The notes beneath the pieces are model-generated. The model saw nothing but the letters and a program-made list of their open reading frames with translations. It was not told the origin of the DNA and did not search any database. Below, piece after piece: positions 39,030 through 47,503 of a stretch of DNA of 64,000 nt. The translations under genes were made by a program, and so were the position numbers. The stretch covers positions 62,001-126,000 of the forward strand of contig NZ_JAJCXB010000011.1 of NCBI RefSeq assembly GCF_020564935.1, given 5' to 3'. Position 1 is the stretch's first letter; every line of letters begins with the position of its first letter. Origin of the DNA: Streptomyces pinistramenti (GTDB lineage: Bacteria > Actinomycetota > Actinomycetes > Streptomycetales > Streptomycetaceae).

Positions 39030-39896
39030 GTGCACCGCCGGCACAACGGGCTCAGGACCGCCGTACTCCTCGGGGGACTGTCCGCCCTCATCATCGTCAT
39101 CGGCAGCCTGTTCGGCCGTACGGGCCTGATCATCGCCGTGCTCGTCGCGCTGGGAACGAACGCCTACGCGTACTGGAACAGCGACAAGCTGGCGCTGCGG
39201 GCCATGCGCGCCCGCCCGGTCAGCGAATTCGAGGCCCCCGCGCTCTACCGCATGGTCCGCGAGCTGTCGACGGCCGCCCGGCAGCCCATGCCGCGCCTCT
39301 ACCTCTCCCCGACCCAGGCCCCGAACGCCTTCGCCACCGGCCGCAATCCCCGCAACGCCGCGGTCTGCTGCACCGACGGCATCCTCCAGCTCCTGGACGA
39401 ACGCGAACTGCGCGGCGTCATCGGGCACGAGCTGAGCCACGTCTACAACCGCGACATCCTCATCTCCTCCGTCGCGGGAGCGCTCGCGTCCGTGGTGATG
39501 TTCCTGGTGAACTTCGCCTGGCTGATCCCCGTGGGCCGCTCCGACGACGATGACGAGGGCCCCGGCATAGTGGGAATGCTGTTGATCATGATCCTGGGGC
39601 CGCTGGCCGCCTCCCTGATCCAGCTGGCCGTCAGCCGCTCCCGCGAGTACCAGGCCGACGCATCGGGCGCCCAGCTCACCGGCGACCCGCTGGCCCTCGC
39701 CTCGGCCCTGCGTAAGCTCGAAACAGGTACCCAGCAACTCCCGCTCCCCCCGGAGCCGCGTCTGGAGACGGCGAGCCACATGATGATCGCCAACCCTTTC
39801 CGAGCGGGCGAGGGCATGGCGAAGCTCTTCTCCACCCACCCCCCGATGCGCGAACGCATCGCCCGTCTCGAACGCATGGCGGGCCCCCGCCCCTGA
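39030..39896 (+). CDS. htpX: Membrane zinc metalloprotease HtpX
   Basis: The product is 288 aa from the GTG at 39030, with TTGGAGGGC upstream. Two N-terminal membrane helices (about residues 10-45) are followed by the M48 peptidase domain. The zinc site HELSH (His133, Glu134, His137) lies in [14 protein letters not shown], with the third ligand Glu expected in [12 protein letters not shown]. Two further helices lie between these elements. HtpX degrades misfolded membrane proteins, and its placement right after a large membrane-complex operon fits a membrane quality-control job. It is a separate transcription unit from nuo as judged by the 194-base gap. Confidence 0.95.
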   Translation: MHRRHNGLRTAVLLGGLSALIIVIGSLFGRTGLIIAVLVALGTNAYAYWNSDKLALRAMRARPVSEFEAPALYRMVRELSTAARQPMPRLYLSPTQAPNAFATGRNPRNAAVCCTDGILQLLDERELRGVIGHELSHVYNRDILISSVAGALASVVMFLVNFAWLIPVGRSDDDDEGPGIVGMLLIMILGPLAASLIQLAVSRSREYQADASGAQLTGDPLALASALRKLETGTQQLPLPPEPRLETASHMMIANPFRAGEGMAKLFSTHPPMRERIARLERMAGPRP

Positions 39897-39980
39897 CGCA
39901 CCCACGCAACGTCTCACCACCATCCACGCGTCCAGGAGGAAGGACCCACTCTCCGCTCCGCCCGTGGAAGGCTGTCGATC

Positions 39981-40373
39981 ATGAAGTTCATCCTCAACGT
40001 CATCTGGCTGGTTCTGAGCGGCCTCTGGCTGGCGCTCGGTTACGTCGCCGCGGGCATCGTCTGCTGCATCCTGATCATCACGATCCCGTTCGGCATCGCG
40101 TCCTTCCGGATAGCCGGCTACGCGCTGTGGCCCTTCGGCCGCACCACCGTCGAACGACACGACGCGGGCGCAGGCTCGGCGCTCGGCAACGTCATCTGGA
40201 TCATCTTCGCGGGCTGGTGGCTGGCCCTGGGCCACATCGTCACCGGCCTCGCGCTCTGCGTGACGATCATCGGCATCCCGTTCGGCATCGCCAACTTCAA
40301 GATGATCCCGATATCCCTGATGCCGCTCGGCCGCGACATCGTCCCCACCGACCGGCCTTTCGCCACTCGCTGA
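39981..40373 (+). CDS. YccF-domain inner-membrane protein
   Basis: The product is 130 aa from the ATG at 39981 with GGAAGG upstream. It contains two copies of the YccF motif: NVIWLVLSGLWLALGYVAAG...IPFGIASFRIAGYALWPFGR and NVIWIIFAGWWLALGHIVTG...IPFGIANFKMIPISLMPLGR. Each forms a hydrophobic hairpin, so the protein probably has four membrane-embedded segments. Function is unknown across the family. It lies 84 bases after htpX on the same strand and ends before a strong hairpin shared with the convergent yajQ gene. Confidence 0.85.
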   Translation: MKFILNVIWLVLSGLWLALGYVAAGIVCCILIITIPFGIASFRIAGYALWPFGRTTVERHDAGAGSALGNVIWIIFAGWWLALGHIVTGLALCVTIIGIPFGIANFKMIPISLMPLGRDIVPTDRPFATR

Positions 40374-40401
40374 GGCACCGCCCCACCCCGTCCCCAACGC
40401 C

Positions 40402-40436
40402 GGTGGGGCGGTGTGCCCACGGCACACCGCCCCACC
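40402..40436. terminator. Bidirectional terminator between the yccF-domain gene and yajQ
   Basis: Perfect 16-bp arms GGTGGGGCGGTGTGCC (40402-40417) and GGCACACCGCCCCACC (40421-40436) enclose a three-base loop. The hairpin lies between two convergent genes. Confidence 0.85.
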
Positions 40437-40491
40437 CGGTCACACCTCCGACGGCCCGGCCCGAAGGCCGTGCGCCACTGTCGGGCAACGA

Positions 40492-40980
40492 CTACCGGTA
40501 GTTCACGAACTGGATCGCGAAGTCCAGGTCCTTGCCCTTGAGCAGCTGCTGCACCGACTGCAGGTCGTCCCGGCTCTTCGAGCTGACCCGCAGCTCGTCG
40601 CCCTGCACCTGCGCCTTGACACCCTTCGGGCCCTCATCGCGGATGATCTTGGCGACCTTCTTCGCGTTGTCCTGCGAGATCCCCTCCTCGATGGAGGCGA
40701 AGATCTTGTACTCCTTGCCCGACGCCTGCGGCTCACCGGCGTCCAGCGCCTTCAGCGAGATCCCGCGCTTGACGAGCTTGGACTGGAAGATGTCGAGTAC
40801 GGCCTTCACCCGCTCCTCGGCGTTGGCCCGCATTTCGATCTTCTCGCCGGACCACTCGATCGACGCGCCCACGCCCTTGAAGTCGTAGCGCTGCGAGATC
40901 TCCTTGGCGGCCTGATTGAGGGCGTTGTCGACCTCCTGCCGCTCGACCTTCGAGACGATGTCGAAACTGGAGTCGGCCAT
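40492..40980 (-). CDS. yajQ: YajQ-family nucleotide-binding protein (UPF0234)
   Basis: The product is 162 aa, beginning [20 protein letters not shown] and ending [13 protein letters not shown], both hallmarks of YajQ. The ATG at 40980 has GAGGAG about nine bases upstream on its strand. Two ferredoxin-like alpha/beta domains are expected. Family members bind nucleotides, and some bind cyclic di-GMP and act with transcription factors; which ligand applies here is not evident. It is leftward, convergent with the YccF gene, and divergent from tRNA-Tyr across 199 bases. Confidence 0.93.
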   Translation of the reverse strand: MADSSFDIVSKVERQEVDNALNQAAKEISQRYDFKGVGASIEWSGEKIEMRANAEERVKAVLDIFQSKLVKRGISLKALDAGEPQASGKEYKIFASIEEGISQDNAKKVAKIIRDEGPKGVKAQVQGDELRVSSKSRDDLQSVQQLLKGKDLDFAIQFVNYR

Positions 40981-41179
40981 GTTGAGTTGGCTCCTCGTAC
41001 GTAGATCCGTCAGGGAAGCGGTCCGATCCGGACCGCCCCGCCAGCCTAGAGGAGGCGCCCCCGCCGCCCGCGATCCCGTCAGGGGTAATCGAGTGGCGAA
41101 GCACCCCCAGCCATCGGGTATGGTTTACGTCGTTGCCACAGAGCACCGCCCCACAGCGGAACTCCCGGCAGCAAACCCT

Positions 41180-41261
41180 GGCGGTGTGCCCGAGCGGCCA
41201 AAGGGAGCAGACTGTAAATCTGCCGGCTTCGCCTTCCCAGGTTCGAATCCTGGCGCCGCCA
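41180..41261 (+). tRNA. tRNA-Tyr (GTA)
   Basis: This 82-base class II tRNA has acceptor arms GGCGGTG and CGCCGCC, anticodon GTA in GACTGTAAATC, a long variable arm and the T-loop GGTTCGAATCC. The discriminator is A, and CCA is not encoded. A strong terminator follows at 41271-41310. Confidence 0.95.
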
Positions 41262-41270
41262 CAGGTAAGG

Positions 41271-41310
41271 AAAGACCCCCGTTCTACGGAAACGTAGAAC
41301 GGGGGTCTTT
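41271..41310 (+). terminator. Intrinsic terminator of tRNA-Tyr
   Basis: A perfect stem GACCCCCGTTCTACG (41274-41288) / CGTAGAACGGGGGTC (41293-41307) with a GAAA tetraloop is flanked by AAA and TTTT. This is a textbook rho-independent terminator just after the tRNA. Confidence 0.95.
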
Positions 41311-41442
41311 TCGTTGTGGCCGAGCGATCCCTGGCCCGTGAACGTTCTCAGATATTCCCCAGAGGTTCACATAAAGTGTGTGATGTTCTATCGTCGGGGC
41401 GGCGGTGAGCGCGGCCGCCGAGGGAAGCGAAGGGGGCGGCCG

Positions 41443-42252
41443 GTGAGGCGACCGAGTCGTGGGTCCGAGGCCGAGGTGGAGGAGCGCCGCCAAGCGGCGC
41501 TGCGCCATGTCGCCGAGGAAGGCGAGATCCGCATCGCCGACCTCGCCGGGCGGCTCGGCGTGAGCGTGATGACCATGCACCGCGATCTCGACAACCTCCA
41601 CGAACGCCAACTGCTGCGCAAGGGCAGGGGAGTGGCCACCGCCTTCCCCAACCTCACCATGGAGAGCGCCCTTCGCTTTCGTGAGCACGTCAACATGGCG
41701 GCCAAGGAGGCCATCGCCGACGCGCTCGTCGAGGAGGTCACCCCCGGCAGCACGGTCCTGATCGACTGCGGCTCCACGCTCTTCCCGCTCGCCCGCAGGC
41801 TGGCCGGCATCGAAGGGCTGCGGGTGATCACCAACTCGCTGCGCGTCACGTACCTGCTGGCCGGCTCGCCGGTCGAAGTGACCCTGCTCGGCGACCGGTT
41901 CTATGAGGACTTCGCATCCTGCGCCGGCCCCCAGGCCCGCCGTGAGCTGAAACACCTCCGGGCCGGCGTCGCCTTCGTCACCGCCACCTCGGTCAGCGAC
42001 GGCCGGCTCTACCACCCGGTGCGCGAGTACGCCGACAACAAGGGCGCCTATGTCCAGGCCGCCGACCGCGCCGTACTCGCCGTCGACCACAGCAAGTTCG
42101 GTCGCACCGCCACGCATTCCTACGGTGACGTCAGCGGGTACGACCTGCTGGTCACCGACGCCGGCGCCCCCGAGAGCGAACTCCGGTCCGTGCGGGACCT
42201 CGGCGTCGCGATCCGCACCGGCGAAGCCGGTGTCCGAACCCCGCGGAGCTGA
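41443..42252 (+). CDS. DeoR-family transcriptional regulator
   Basis: The product is 269 aa from the GTG at 41443 with GGGGGC upstream; an ATG at 41383 would add 20 basic, non-conserved residues and lacks an SD. The N-terminal HTH spans residues 29-50 (RIADLAGRLGVSVMTMHRDL). The C-terminal DeoR sensor domain (about 85-250) has DCGSTLFPLARRL, TNSLRVTYLLAG and VDHSKFGRTA, which bind phosphosugar effectors in this family. It directly precedes a zinc dehydrogenase and a xylulokinase on the same strand and is the probable repressor of that set. The AT-richer TTCACATAAAGTGTGTGATG at 41366-41385 could be an operator. Confidence 0.88.
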   Translation: MRRPSRGSEAEVEERRQAALRHVAEEGEIRIADLAGRLGVSVMTMHRDLDNLHERQLLRKGRGVATAFPNLTMESALRFREHVNMAAKEAIADALVEEVTPGSTVLIDCGSTLFPLARRLAGIEGLRVITNSLRVTYLLAGSPVEVTLLGDRFYEDFASCAGPQARRELKHLRAGVAFVTATSVSDGRLYHPVREYADNKGAYVQAADRAVLAVDHSKFGRTATHSYGDVSGYDLLVTDAGAPESELRSVRDLGVAIRTGEAGVRTPRS

Positions 42253-42295
42253 CGCTCAGCGACCCCGAGCCGTACCCACGAGAAAGGCCCGAACC

Positions 42296-43297
42296 ATGCG
42301 CGCCGTCGTCATCGAAACCCCCGGCAACTACTCGGTCACCACGGTCGACGATCCCGCTCCGGGCCCCGGCGAGGTCGTCGTCGCGCCCGTCGCCGTCGGC
42401 ATCTGCGGGACCGATGTGCACATCGTCCAGGGCGAGTTCGCGCCCACCCCGTACCCGATCATTCCCGGCCACGAGTTCACCGGCGAGGTCGTCGCGCTGG
42501 GGGAGGGGGTGACCGGGCTGCGCACCGGCGAGCAGGTCGCCGTCGACCCGTCGCTGTTCTGCGGCTCCTGCCACTTCTGCGCGATCGGGCGCGGCAACCT
42601 GTGCGAGAACTGGGGCGCGATCGGGGACACCGTCGACGGCGCGATGGCCGAGTACGTCAAGGTGCCGGCCGCCAACTGCTACCGGCTGCCGCCGGGCGTG
42701 GACGTCGCCCAGGGCACCCTGATCGAGCCGCTGTCCTGCGCGGTCCGCGGCTTCGACGTGCTGCCGCGGCGGCTGGGCGACCACTACCTGATCTACGGCG
42801 CCGGCACGATGGGCCTGATGATGCTCCAGCTGGCCAGGGCCGCGGGCGCCGCCTCCCTCTCGGTCGTCGACATCAACCAGGACCGTCTCCAGGTCGCCGA
42901 GCGGCTGGGCGCCGACGCCACCGGTGCCGACGCGGACGCGCTGGACCGGCCGCAGGGCTGGGAGACCGTCATCGACTGCACCGGCGTCGTCCCCGTCATC
43001 GAGGACGGACTGACGCGGGTGCGCCGCGGCGGCACCTTCCAGCAGTTCGGCGTCGCGCCGTCCGCGGCCAAGGCGTCCTTCTCGCCGTTCCAGGTCTACA
43101 ACGACGAGATCACCATCGTCGGTTCGATGGCGGTGCTGCACAGCTTCGGCCGGGCCGTGGACCTGATGGCCAAGGGCGTCATCGACGCTGACACGATGCT
43201 CACGCACAGTTTCGGCCTGGACGAGTTCGCCGCCGCGCTGCAGACCTTCCGCGACGGAACGGGACGCAAGATCCAGATCCGGCCCACCGCCGCCTGA
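42296..43297 (+). CDS. Zinc-dependent alcohol/polyol dehydrogenase
   Basis: This 333-aa medium-chain dehydrogenase starts at the ATG at 42296. The catalytic zinc ligands are Cys37 (GICGTDVH), His59 and Glu60 (PGHEF). The structural zinc is held by Cys89, 92, 95 and 103 (CGSCHFC...NLC). The Rossmann motif YGAGTMGLMMLQLARAAGA begins near residue 165, and Asp in VVDINQDR suggests NAD preference. With a DeoR regulator before it and xylulokinase after it, it most likely oxidises a pentitol such as arabitol or xylitol to xylulose; substrate is inferred from context only. The spacing to neighbours (43 and 41 bases) fits one operon. Confidence 0.88.
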   Translation: MRAVVIETPGNYSVTTVDDPAPGPGEVVVAPVAVGICGTDVHIVQGEFAPTPYPIIPGHEFTGEVVALGEGVTGLRTGEQVAVDPSLFCGSCHFCAIGRGNLCENWGAIGDTVDGAMAEYVKVPAANCYRLPPGVDVAQGTLIEPLSCAVRGFDVLPRRLGDHYLIYGAGTMGLMMLQLARAAGAASLSVVDINQDRLQVAERLGADATGADADALDRPQGWETVIDCTGVVPVIEDGLTRVRRGGTFQQFGVAPSAAKASFSPFQVYNDEITIVGSMAVLHSFGRAVDLMAKGVIDADTMLTHSFGLDEFAAALQTFRDGTGRKIQIRPTAA

Positions 43298-43338
43298 ACG
43301 CCCGCCCCTCGTCCCGCCGTACGGAAGCGAACACCGTC

Positions 43339-44742
43339 ATGCCGACAGTCGCCGGGGTGGACTCCTCGACCCAGTCCTGCAAGGTCGTCGTCTGCGACGC
43401 CGCCACCGGAGAGATCCTGCACCAGGGCAGGGCCGCCCACCCCGACGGCACCGAAGTGGCACCACAAGCCTGGTGGGAGGCCCTGTGCGAGGCCGGCGGC
43501 GGCCTGCTGGCGGACGTGGACGCCGTCGCGGTCGCCGGTCAGCAGCACGGCCTGGTGGCGCTCGACGAGGCCGGACTGCCGCTGCGCGACGCCCTGTTGT
43601 GGAACGACACCCGCTCCGCACGGGCCGCCGACGACCTCGTCACGGAGCTGGGCGGCCCGGACGCGTGGGCCCAGGCGGTCGGCACCGTACCGGTCGCCGC
43701 CCTCACCGTCGCCAAACTCCGCTGGCTGGCCGAAAACGAACCCCGCACCGCCGACCGCACGGCCCAGGTGATGCTGCCGCACGACTGGCTCACCTGGCGG
43801 CTGTGCGGCGGCCCCGGCGGCGCCGCCGCACCGGTCACCGACCGCGGCGACGCCTCCGGCACCGGCTACTGGTCACCGGCCGACGGCGACTACCGCCGCG
43901 ACCTGCTCGCGCTCGCCCTCGGCGGCCGCACGCCCCAACTGCCGCGCGTAATCGGCCCGTACGAGGCCGCAGGCCGCACCCCGCACGGCGCGCTGGTCGC
44001 GGCGGGCACCGGCGACAACATGGGCGCCGCGCTCGGGCTCGGCCTGCGGCCGGGCGACGCGGTGGTCTCACTCGGCACCAGCGGCACGGCCTTCGCGGTC
44101 TCCGAGCGCCCGGTGGCCGACCCGAGCGGCGCGGTGGCCGGCTTCGCCGACGCCACCGGCCGGTTCTTGCCCCTGGTCTGCACCCTCAACGCCGCCCGCG
44201 TCCTCAGCTCCACCGCCGGCCTGCTGGGCACCGGCCTCGCCGACATCGACCGGCTCGCCCGCGCGTCCGAACCCGGCGCCGGCGGCCTCGTCCACCTGCC
44301 CTACCTCGGCGGCGAACGCACCCCCAACCTCCCCGAGGCCGCGGGGAGTCTGCTGGGCATGCGGACGTCCAACATGCATCCGCCGCAGCTCGCCCGCGCG
44401 GCCGTCGAGGGCATGCTGTGCAACATGGCCGATGCCCTGGACGAGCTGCGCCGCCAGGGCATCGGCACCCGCCGCGTGCTGATCATCGGGGGCGCCGCCA
44501 AGGCCCCGGTGGTCGGGGAGATCGCCGCCGGGATCTTCGGCGCCCCGGTCACCGTCCCGGAACCCGCCGAGTACGTCGCGCTCGGCGCCGCCCGGCAGGC
44601 CGCCTGGGCCCTGGCGGGCGCCCCCGAACCGCCCCACTGGCCGCTCGCCGCCGCCCGCCACGTCCCTGCCCCCGCCGACCCCGGCACCGGCCGCCGCATC
44701 CGCGAGAACTACGCCCGCGCGCGGACGACGGTGTACGGCTGA
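43339..44742 (+). CDS. xylB: Xylulokinase (FGGY carbohydrate kinase)
   Basis: The product is 467 aa. The FGGY kinase core is clear: VAGVDSSTQSCKVVV phosphate-binding loop at the N-terminus, VAGQQHGLVALDEAG and LLWNDTRS, which are typical of xylulokinase rather than glycerol kinase, then DNMGAALGLGL and SLGTSGTAFAVSE, and the C-terminal adenosine motif IIGGAAKAPVVGEI. It phosphorylates D-xylulose to xylulose 5-phosphate, feeding the pentose-phosphate pathway. It follows the polyol dehydrogenase by 41 bases. No xylose isomerase or sugar ABC transporter lies nearby, which suggests a polyol substrate or transport encoded elsewhere. Confidence 0.9.
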   Translation: MPTVAGVDSSTQSCKVVVCDAATGEILHQGRAAHPDGTEVAPQAWWEALCEAGGGLLADVDAVAVAGQQHGLVALDEAGLPLRDALLWNDTRSARAADDLVTELGGPDAWAQAVGTVPVAALTVAKLRWLAENEPRTADRTAQVMLPHDWLTWRLCGGPGGAAAPVTDRGDASGTGYWSPADGDYRRDLLALALGGRTPQLPRVIGPYEAAGRTPHGALVAAGTGDNMGAALGLGLRPGDAVVSLGTSGTAFAVSERPVADPSGAVAGFADATGRFLPLVCTLNAARVLSSTAGLLGTGLADIDRLARASEPGAGGLVHLPYLGGERTPNLPEAAGSLLGMRTSNMHPPQLARAAVEGMLCNMADALDELRRQGIGTRRVLIIGGAAKAPVVGEIAAGIFGAPVTVPEPAEYVALGAARQAAWALAGAPEPPHWPLAAARHVPAPADPGTGRRIRENYARARTTVYG

Positions 44743-44771
44743 CGGCCTGCGGAACGCGCCGGGCACACCGC

Positions 44772-45434
44772 TCAGCTCCCGGCCACCGCCCGCACCGCAT
44801 CCGCCACCGGCGTATCGCCGTTGACCAGCTCCAGCGTCCGGCCCGCCGTGCCCGGCTCGTCGAGCAGCGCGACCAGCGTGGCCGCCACGTCGTCACGGGT
44901 CACATCGGCCCGCCCGGTCGCCTCGGCGAGATGGACGCGGCCGGTCCCCGGAGTGTCCGTCAGCCGCCCGGGACGCAGGACCGTCCAGTCGAGCCCGGCG
45001 CGGGCCCGTACGTCCGCGTCCGCCGCGCCCTTGGCCCGCAAGTAGGCGGCGAACACCGGGTCGGTGCCCTCCGTGGGCCCGCGGTCCGCGCCCATCGACG
45101 AGACGACCAGGAAGCGGCGCACACCGGCCGCCTCCGCCGCGTCGGCGAACAGCGAGGCGGCCCCGCGGTCCACGCTGTCCTTGCGCTCCACGCCGCTGCC
45201 GGGGCCCGCGCCCGCGGCGAAGACGGCGGCGTCCGCCTGCGCCAGATGCCGTGCCACGTCCTCGACCGACGCCGACTCCAGGTCGCACACGACCGGTTCG
45301 GCCCCCGCCGCCAGCAGGTCACCCGCCTGTTCCGGCCGGCGGATGATCCCCGCCACCTCGTCCCCGCGCCCGGCGAGCAACCGCTCCAGCCGAAGCGCGA
45401 TCTGACCATGTCCACCTGCGATGACAATGCGCAT
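44772..45434 (-). CDS. NAD(P)-binding atypical SDR family protein
   Basis: The product is 220 aa from the ATG at 45434 (MRIVIAGGHGQIALRLERLL). The Rossmann GGHGQIA motif is a variant of GxxGxxG. Further family marks are VCDLESASVEDVARHLAQAD, AAVFAAGAGPGSG, RFLVVSSMGAD and WTVLRPGRLTD, as in NmrA/YwnB-type atypical short-chain dehydrogenases that act as NAD(P) sensors or epimerase-like proteins. There is no canonical YxxxK dyad. The substrate is unknown. It is convergent with xylB (29-base gap) and 89 bases downstream of the amidohydrolase gene on the same strand. Confidence 0.85.
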   Translation of the reverse strand: MRIVIAGGHGQIALRLERLLAGRGDEVAGIIRRPEQAGDLLAAGAEPVVCDLESASVEDVARHLAQADAAVFAAGAGPGSGVERKDSVDRGAASLFADAAEAAGVRRFLVVSSMGADRGPTEGTDPVFAAYLRAKGAADADVRARAGLDWTVLRPGRLTDTPGTGRVHLAEATGRADVTRDDVAATLVALLDEPGTAGRTLELVNGDTPVADAVRAVAGS

Positions 45435-45523
45435 GGTGCCGACCGTACGCCCCGGCGCCGCGGCGTACGGGCTGGACCGTGCACCGCGCGACACCGCCGC
45501 CACCGTACGGGCCGCGGCCCGGC

Positions 45524-46789
45524 TCAGCGCTGCGACTGCCGGGGCAGCTCCAGCGCCACCGCGGCCGCCGAATCGCAGTACTCGCGCACCGCACTGGTCC
45601 GCGCCACCACCCGCCCCCGGTGCACCACGACCCGGCTGTACGCGAGCGACAGCACCCCGGCGATCCGCTCGCCCCGTACGGCCAGCAACTCCGCGGGAAA
45701 GCCCGCCTCGACCCGCACCTCGGGCAGCCCCAGCGTCGCCCGCGCCGCCCCGCTCACCGCCTCGTACGCCGCCTCCGGACTGGTCTCGCCCAAAGACGCC
45801 AGCAGATACGCGGCCTCCAGGGGATCGCCGCGCCCCACCGGGTTGGCCACGTCGCGCAGCGCACCGCTGCCCGCCGCGACCCGCACCCCGGCGGCCCGCA
45901 GCAGCCGTACCGGAGCCGGCCTGGCGACCCGGGAGCCGTACCGCTCCAGACCGGCGCAGTCGCCCTGCGGCAGGCAGATCACCGTGACGTCGGCGGCCGC
46001 GAGCTGCTCGGCGACCCGGGCCGCCACACTGCGCGGCATCCGGGCCATCCCGGCGCACGGCCCGATGGCCACACCGGGCCGCAGCCCGCCGGCCATCGCC
46101 GCGAAGCGCGCGAGCCGCGCCGGATCCTCCCCGTCCGTGTGCAGGTCCACCGGGCAGCCGTGTTCCCCGGCGACCTCCAGGACGGCCTCGACGTACCCGG
46201 CCGGATCGGGGTCGAGATCCGGACAGCCGCCGATCACCGAAGCCCCCATCTTCACGGCGTCCCGCAACATCGCCAGACCGTCCGCCCCGGCGGCCCCGGT
46301 CAGCACCCGTGGCACCGCGACCGCCGCCAGGTCGGCGAGCCCGCGCAGCGACCTGCGGGCCTTGAGCACCGCCTCCAGGGAACGCAGTCCCCGCACCCCG
46401 CCGACGCGGACGTGGGTGCGGGAGGCGGTCGCGCCGTGCCCGAGCTGGAGCAGGGCCGCCTCGGTGGTGCGCCGCTGGACGTCGTCGGGGGAGTCCGAAG
46501 CGGGGCCGTCGGAGTCCGCCGTCAGGGCCGTGTCGCAGTGCGCGTGCGGCTCGGCGGGCGCGGGGAGCAGCAGATAGCCGTTGAGGTCGACGCGCGGGCC
46601 CTGCCGCACGAGCGCCCCGGCCGTGCCGACCGCCTCGATGTGTCCGCCGCCGAGCCGTACGTCCACCGTGCGGCCGTCGGCGAGCCGGGCGCCGCACAGG
46701 ACCAGCGCGCCCTCTTCGGACCACGCGGACGGGCTGCCGTCCGGCTTCCCCGGCTGCTGCGGCGGCTGCGGTGAACTGCTGTCGGACAT
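45524..46789 (-). CDS. Amidohydrolase-family protein (cytosine-deaminase-like) with altered active site
   Basis: The product is 421 aa from the ATG at 46789 with GAGGAG just upstream; a GTG six codons earlier is possible. The fold is cytosine-deaminase-like: PHAHCDTA supplies His82 and His84 of the metal HxH, RTHVRVG follows, and VDLHTDGED supplies His217. However, the expected catalytic Glu after that His is Gly, the second catalytic His region reads IGPCAGMARMP without His, and the metal/catalytic Asp in the usual GSDN-RD motif is Gly309 (AAGSGALRD). The enzyme may therefore be inactive or catalytically different. Cytoplasmic location is likely. It is leftward and faces a tRNA cluster. Confidence 0.8.
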   Translation of the reverse strand: MSDSSSPQPPQQPGKPDGSPSAWSEEGALVLCGARLADGRTVDVRLGGGHIEAVGTAGALVRQGPRVDLNGYLLLPAPAEPHAHCDTALTADSDGPASDSPDDVQRRTTEAALLQLGHGATASRTHVRVGGVRGLRSLEAVLKARRSLRGLADLAAVAVPRVLTGAAGADGLAMLRDAVKMGASVIGGCPDLDPDPAGYVEAVLEVAGEHGCPVDLHTDGEDPARLARFAAMAGGLRPGVAIGPCAGMARMPRSVAARVAEQLAAADVTVICLPQGDCAGLERYGSRVARPAPVRLLRAAGVRVAAGSGALRDVANPVGRGDPLEAAYLLASLGETSPEAAYEAVSGAARATLGLPEVRVEAGFPAELLAVRGERIAGVLSLAYSRVVVHRGRVVARTSAVREYCDSAAAVALELPRQSQR

Positions 46790-46930
46790 CGCGCTCCTCG
46801 AAGGCACGGGCGTGCATGATCACGCAGCGTGGTCCGAGCCTAGGGCGCGGCCCGGGGTGCTTCGAGCAGGCGCGGAATAGTCGTACCGGTGTGGTGCGTG
46901 AGGCCGCCGGGGCGCCCTCCGGATACGGAT

Positions 46931-46959
46931 TTCACGTTTGGCTGCGGGCCGTGTAATGT
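46931..46959 (+). promoter_or_regulatory. Promoter of the tRNA-Thr/tRNA-Met unit
   Basis: TTCACG (46931-46936) and TAATGT (46954-46959) are separated by exactly 17 bases, with the tRNA 5' end 12 bases downstream. Position and spacing fit the primary sigma factor. Confidence 0.7.
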
Positions 46960-46970
46960 CTTCATCGCTC

Positions 46971-47043
46971 GCCCCAATAGCTCAGTCGGCAGAGCGTCTC
47001 CATGGTAAGGAGAAGGTCTACGGTTCGATTCCGTATTGGGGCT
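46971..47043 (+). tRNA. tRNA-Thr (GGT)
   Basis: This 73-base tRNA has acceptor arms GCCCCAA / TTGGGGC, D-arm TAGCTCAGTCGGCAGAGC, anticodon loop CATGGTAAG giving GGT, and T-arm CGGTTCGATTCCG. The discriminator is T. CCA is not encoded. Confidence 0.95.
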
Positions 47044-47091
47044 CTGATGTGTGAGGTACCTCGTCTTCGGGCGAGGGCCCCCTCGCATCAC

Positions 47092-47164
47092 AGCGGTGTA
47101 GCTCAGTCGGTAGAGCAAGCGGCTCATAATCGCTGTGTCACCGGTTCAAGTCCGGTCACCGCTA
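47092..47164 (+). tRNA. tRNA-Met (CAT)
   Basis: This 73-base tRNA has acceptor arms AGCGGTG / CACCGCT, anticodon CAT in GGCTCATAATC, and T-arm CCGGTTCAAGTCCGG. The fully paired first acceptor position (A-T) suggests the elongator form rather than initiator. It lies 48 bases after tRNA-Thr. Confidence 0.93.
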
Positions 47165-47169
47165 CTGAC

Positions 47170-47212
47170 AGTAGCCGATTGTGGGGTCGGTCCTCCGATC
47201 GGCTACTCTTTT
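47170..47212 (+). terminator. Terminator after tRNA-Met, upstream of rpmG
   Basis: AGTAGCCGAT (47170-47179) pairs with ATCGGCTACT (47198-47207) and is followed by CTTTTA. The loop can itself fold (GATCGG/CCGATC-like). It probably ends the tRNA transcript before the rpmG SD. Confidence 0.75.
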
Positions 47213-47252
47213 ATGCGTTCATCCGTCCACCCGTCCGTCAAGGAGCACTCAC

Positions 47253-47417
47253 GTGGCTGCCACAGACGTCCGCCCGAAGATCACGCTGGCCTGCGTGGAG
47301 TGCAAGGAGCGGAACTACATCACCAAGAAGAACCGGCGTAACGACCCGGACCGTCTTGAGATGAAGAAGCACTGCCCTCGTTGCAACTCGCACACCGCGC
47401 ACCGCGAGACGCGATAA
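47253..47417 (+). CDS. rpmG: Ribosomal protein bL33 (zinc-ribbon form)
   Basis: The product is 54 aa from the GTG at 47253 with AAGGAG nine bases upstream. The sequence [20 protein letters not shown] and [17 protein letters not shown] gives two CxxC pairs (CVEC, CPRC), so this is the zinc-binding form of the 50S subunit protein. Streptomyces often has a second, cysteine-free copy under zinc-repressor control elsewhere. It follows the tRNA-Thr/Met pair, as in other Streptomyces, and precedes two MaoC-type genes. Confidence 0.97.
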   Translation: MAATDVRPKITLACVECKERNYITKKNRRNDPDRLEMKKHCPRCNSHTAHRETR

Positions 47418-47430
47418 CACAGGCTCGTTC

Positions 47431-47465
47431 GTGAGGCCGTCCCCATTTCTTGGGGGCGGCCTCAC
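47431..47465 (+). terminator. Hairpin between rpmG and the MaoC-type genes
   Basis: GTGAGGCCGTCCCC (47431-47444) pairs with GGGGGCGGCCTCAC (47452-47465) with one G-T pair and a loop of seven bases (ATTTCTT). It lies 13 bases after the rpmG stop. Confidence 0.8.
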
Positions 47466-47503
47466 GGCGTTATCACCACAGCAGTACAGGGAGGTCCCGA
47501 GCC

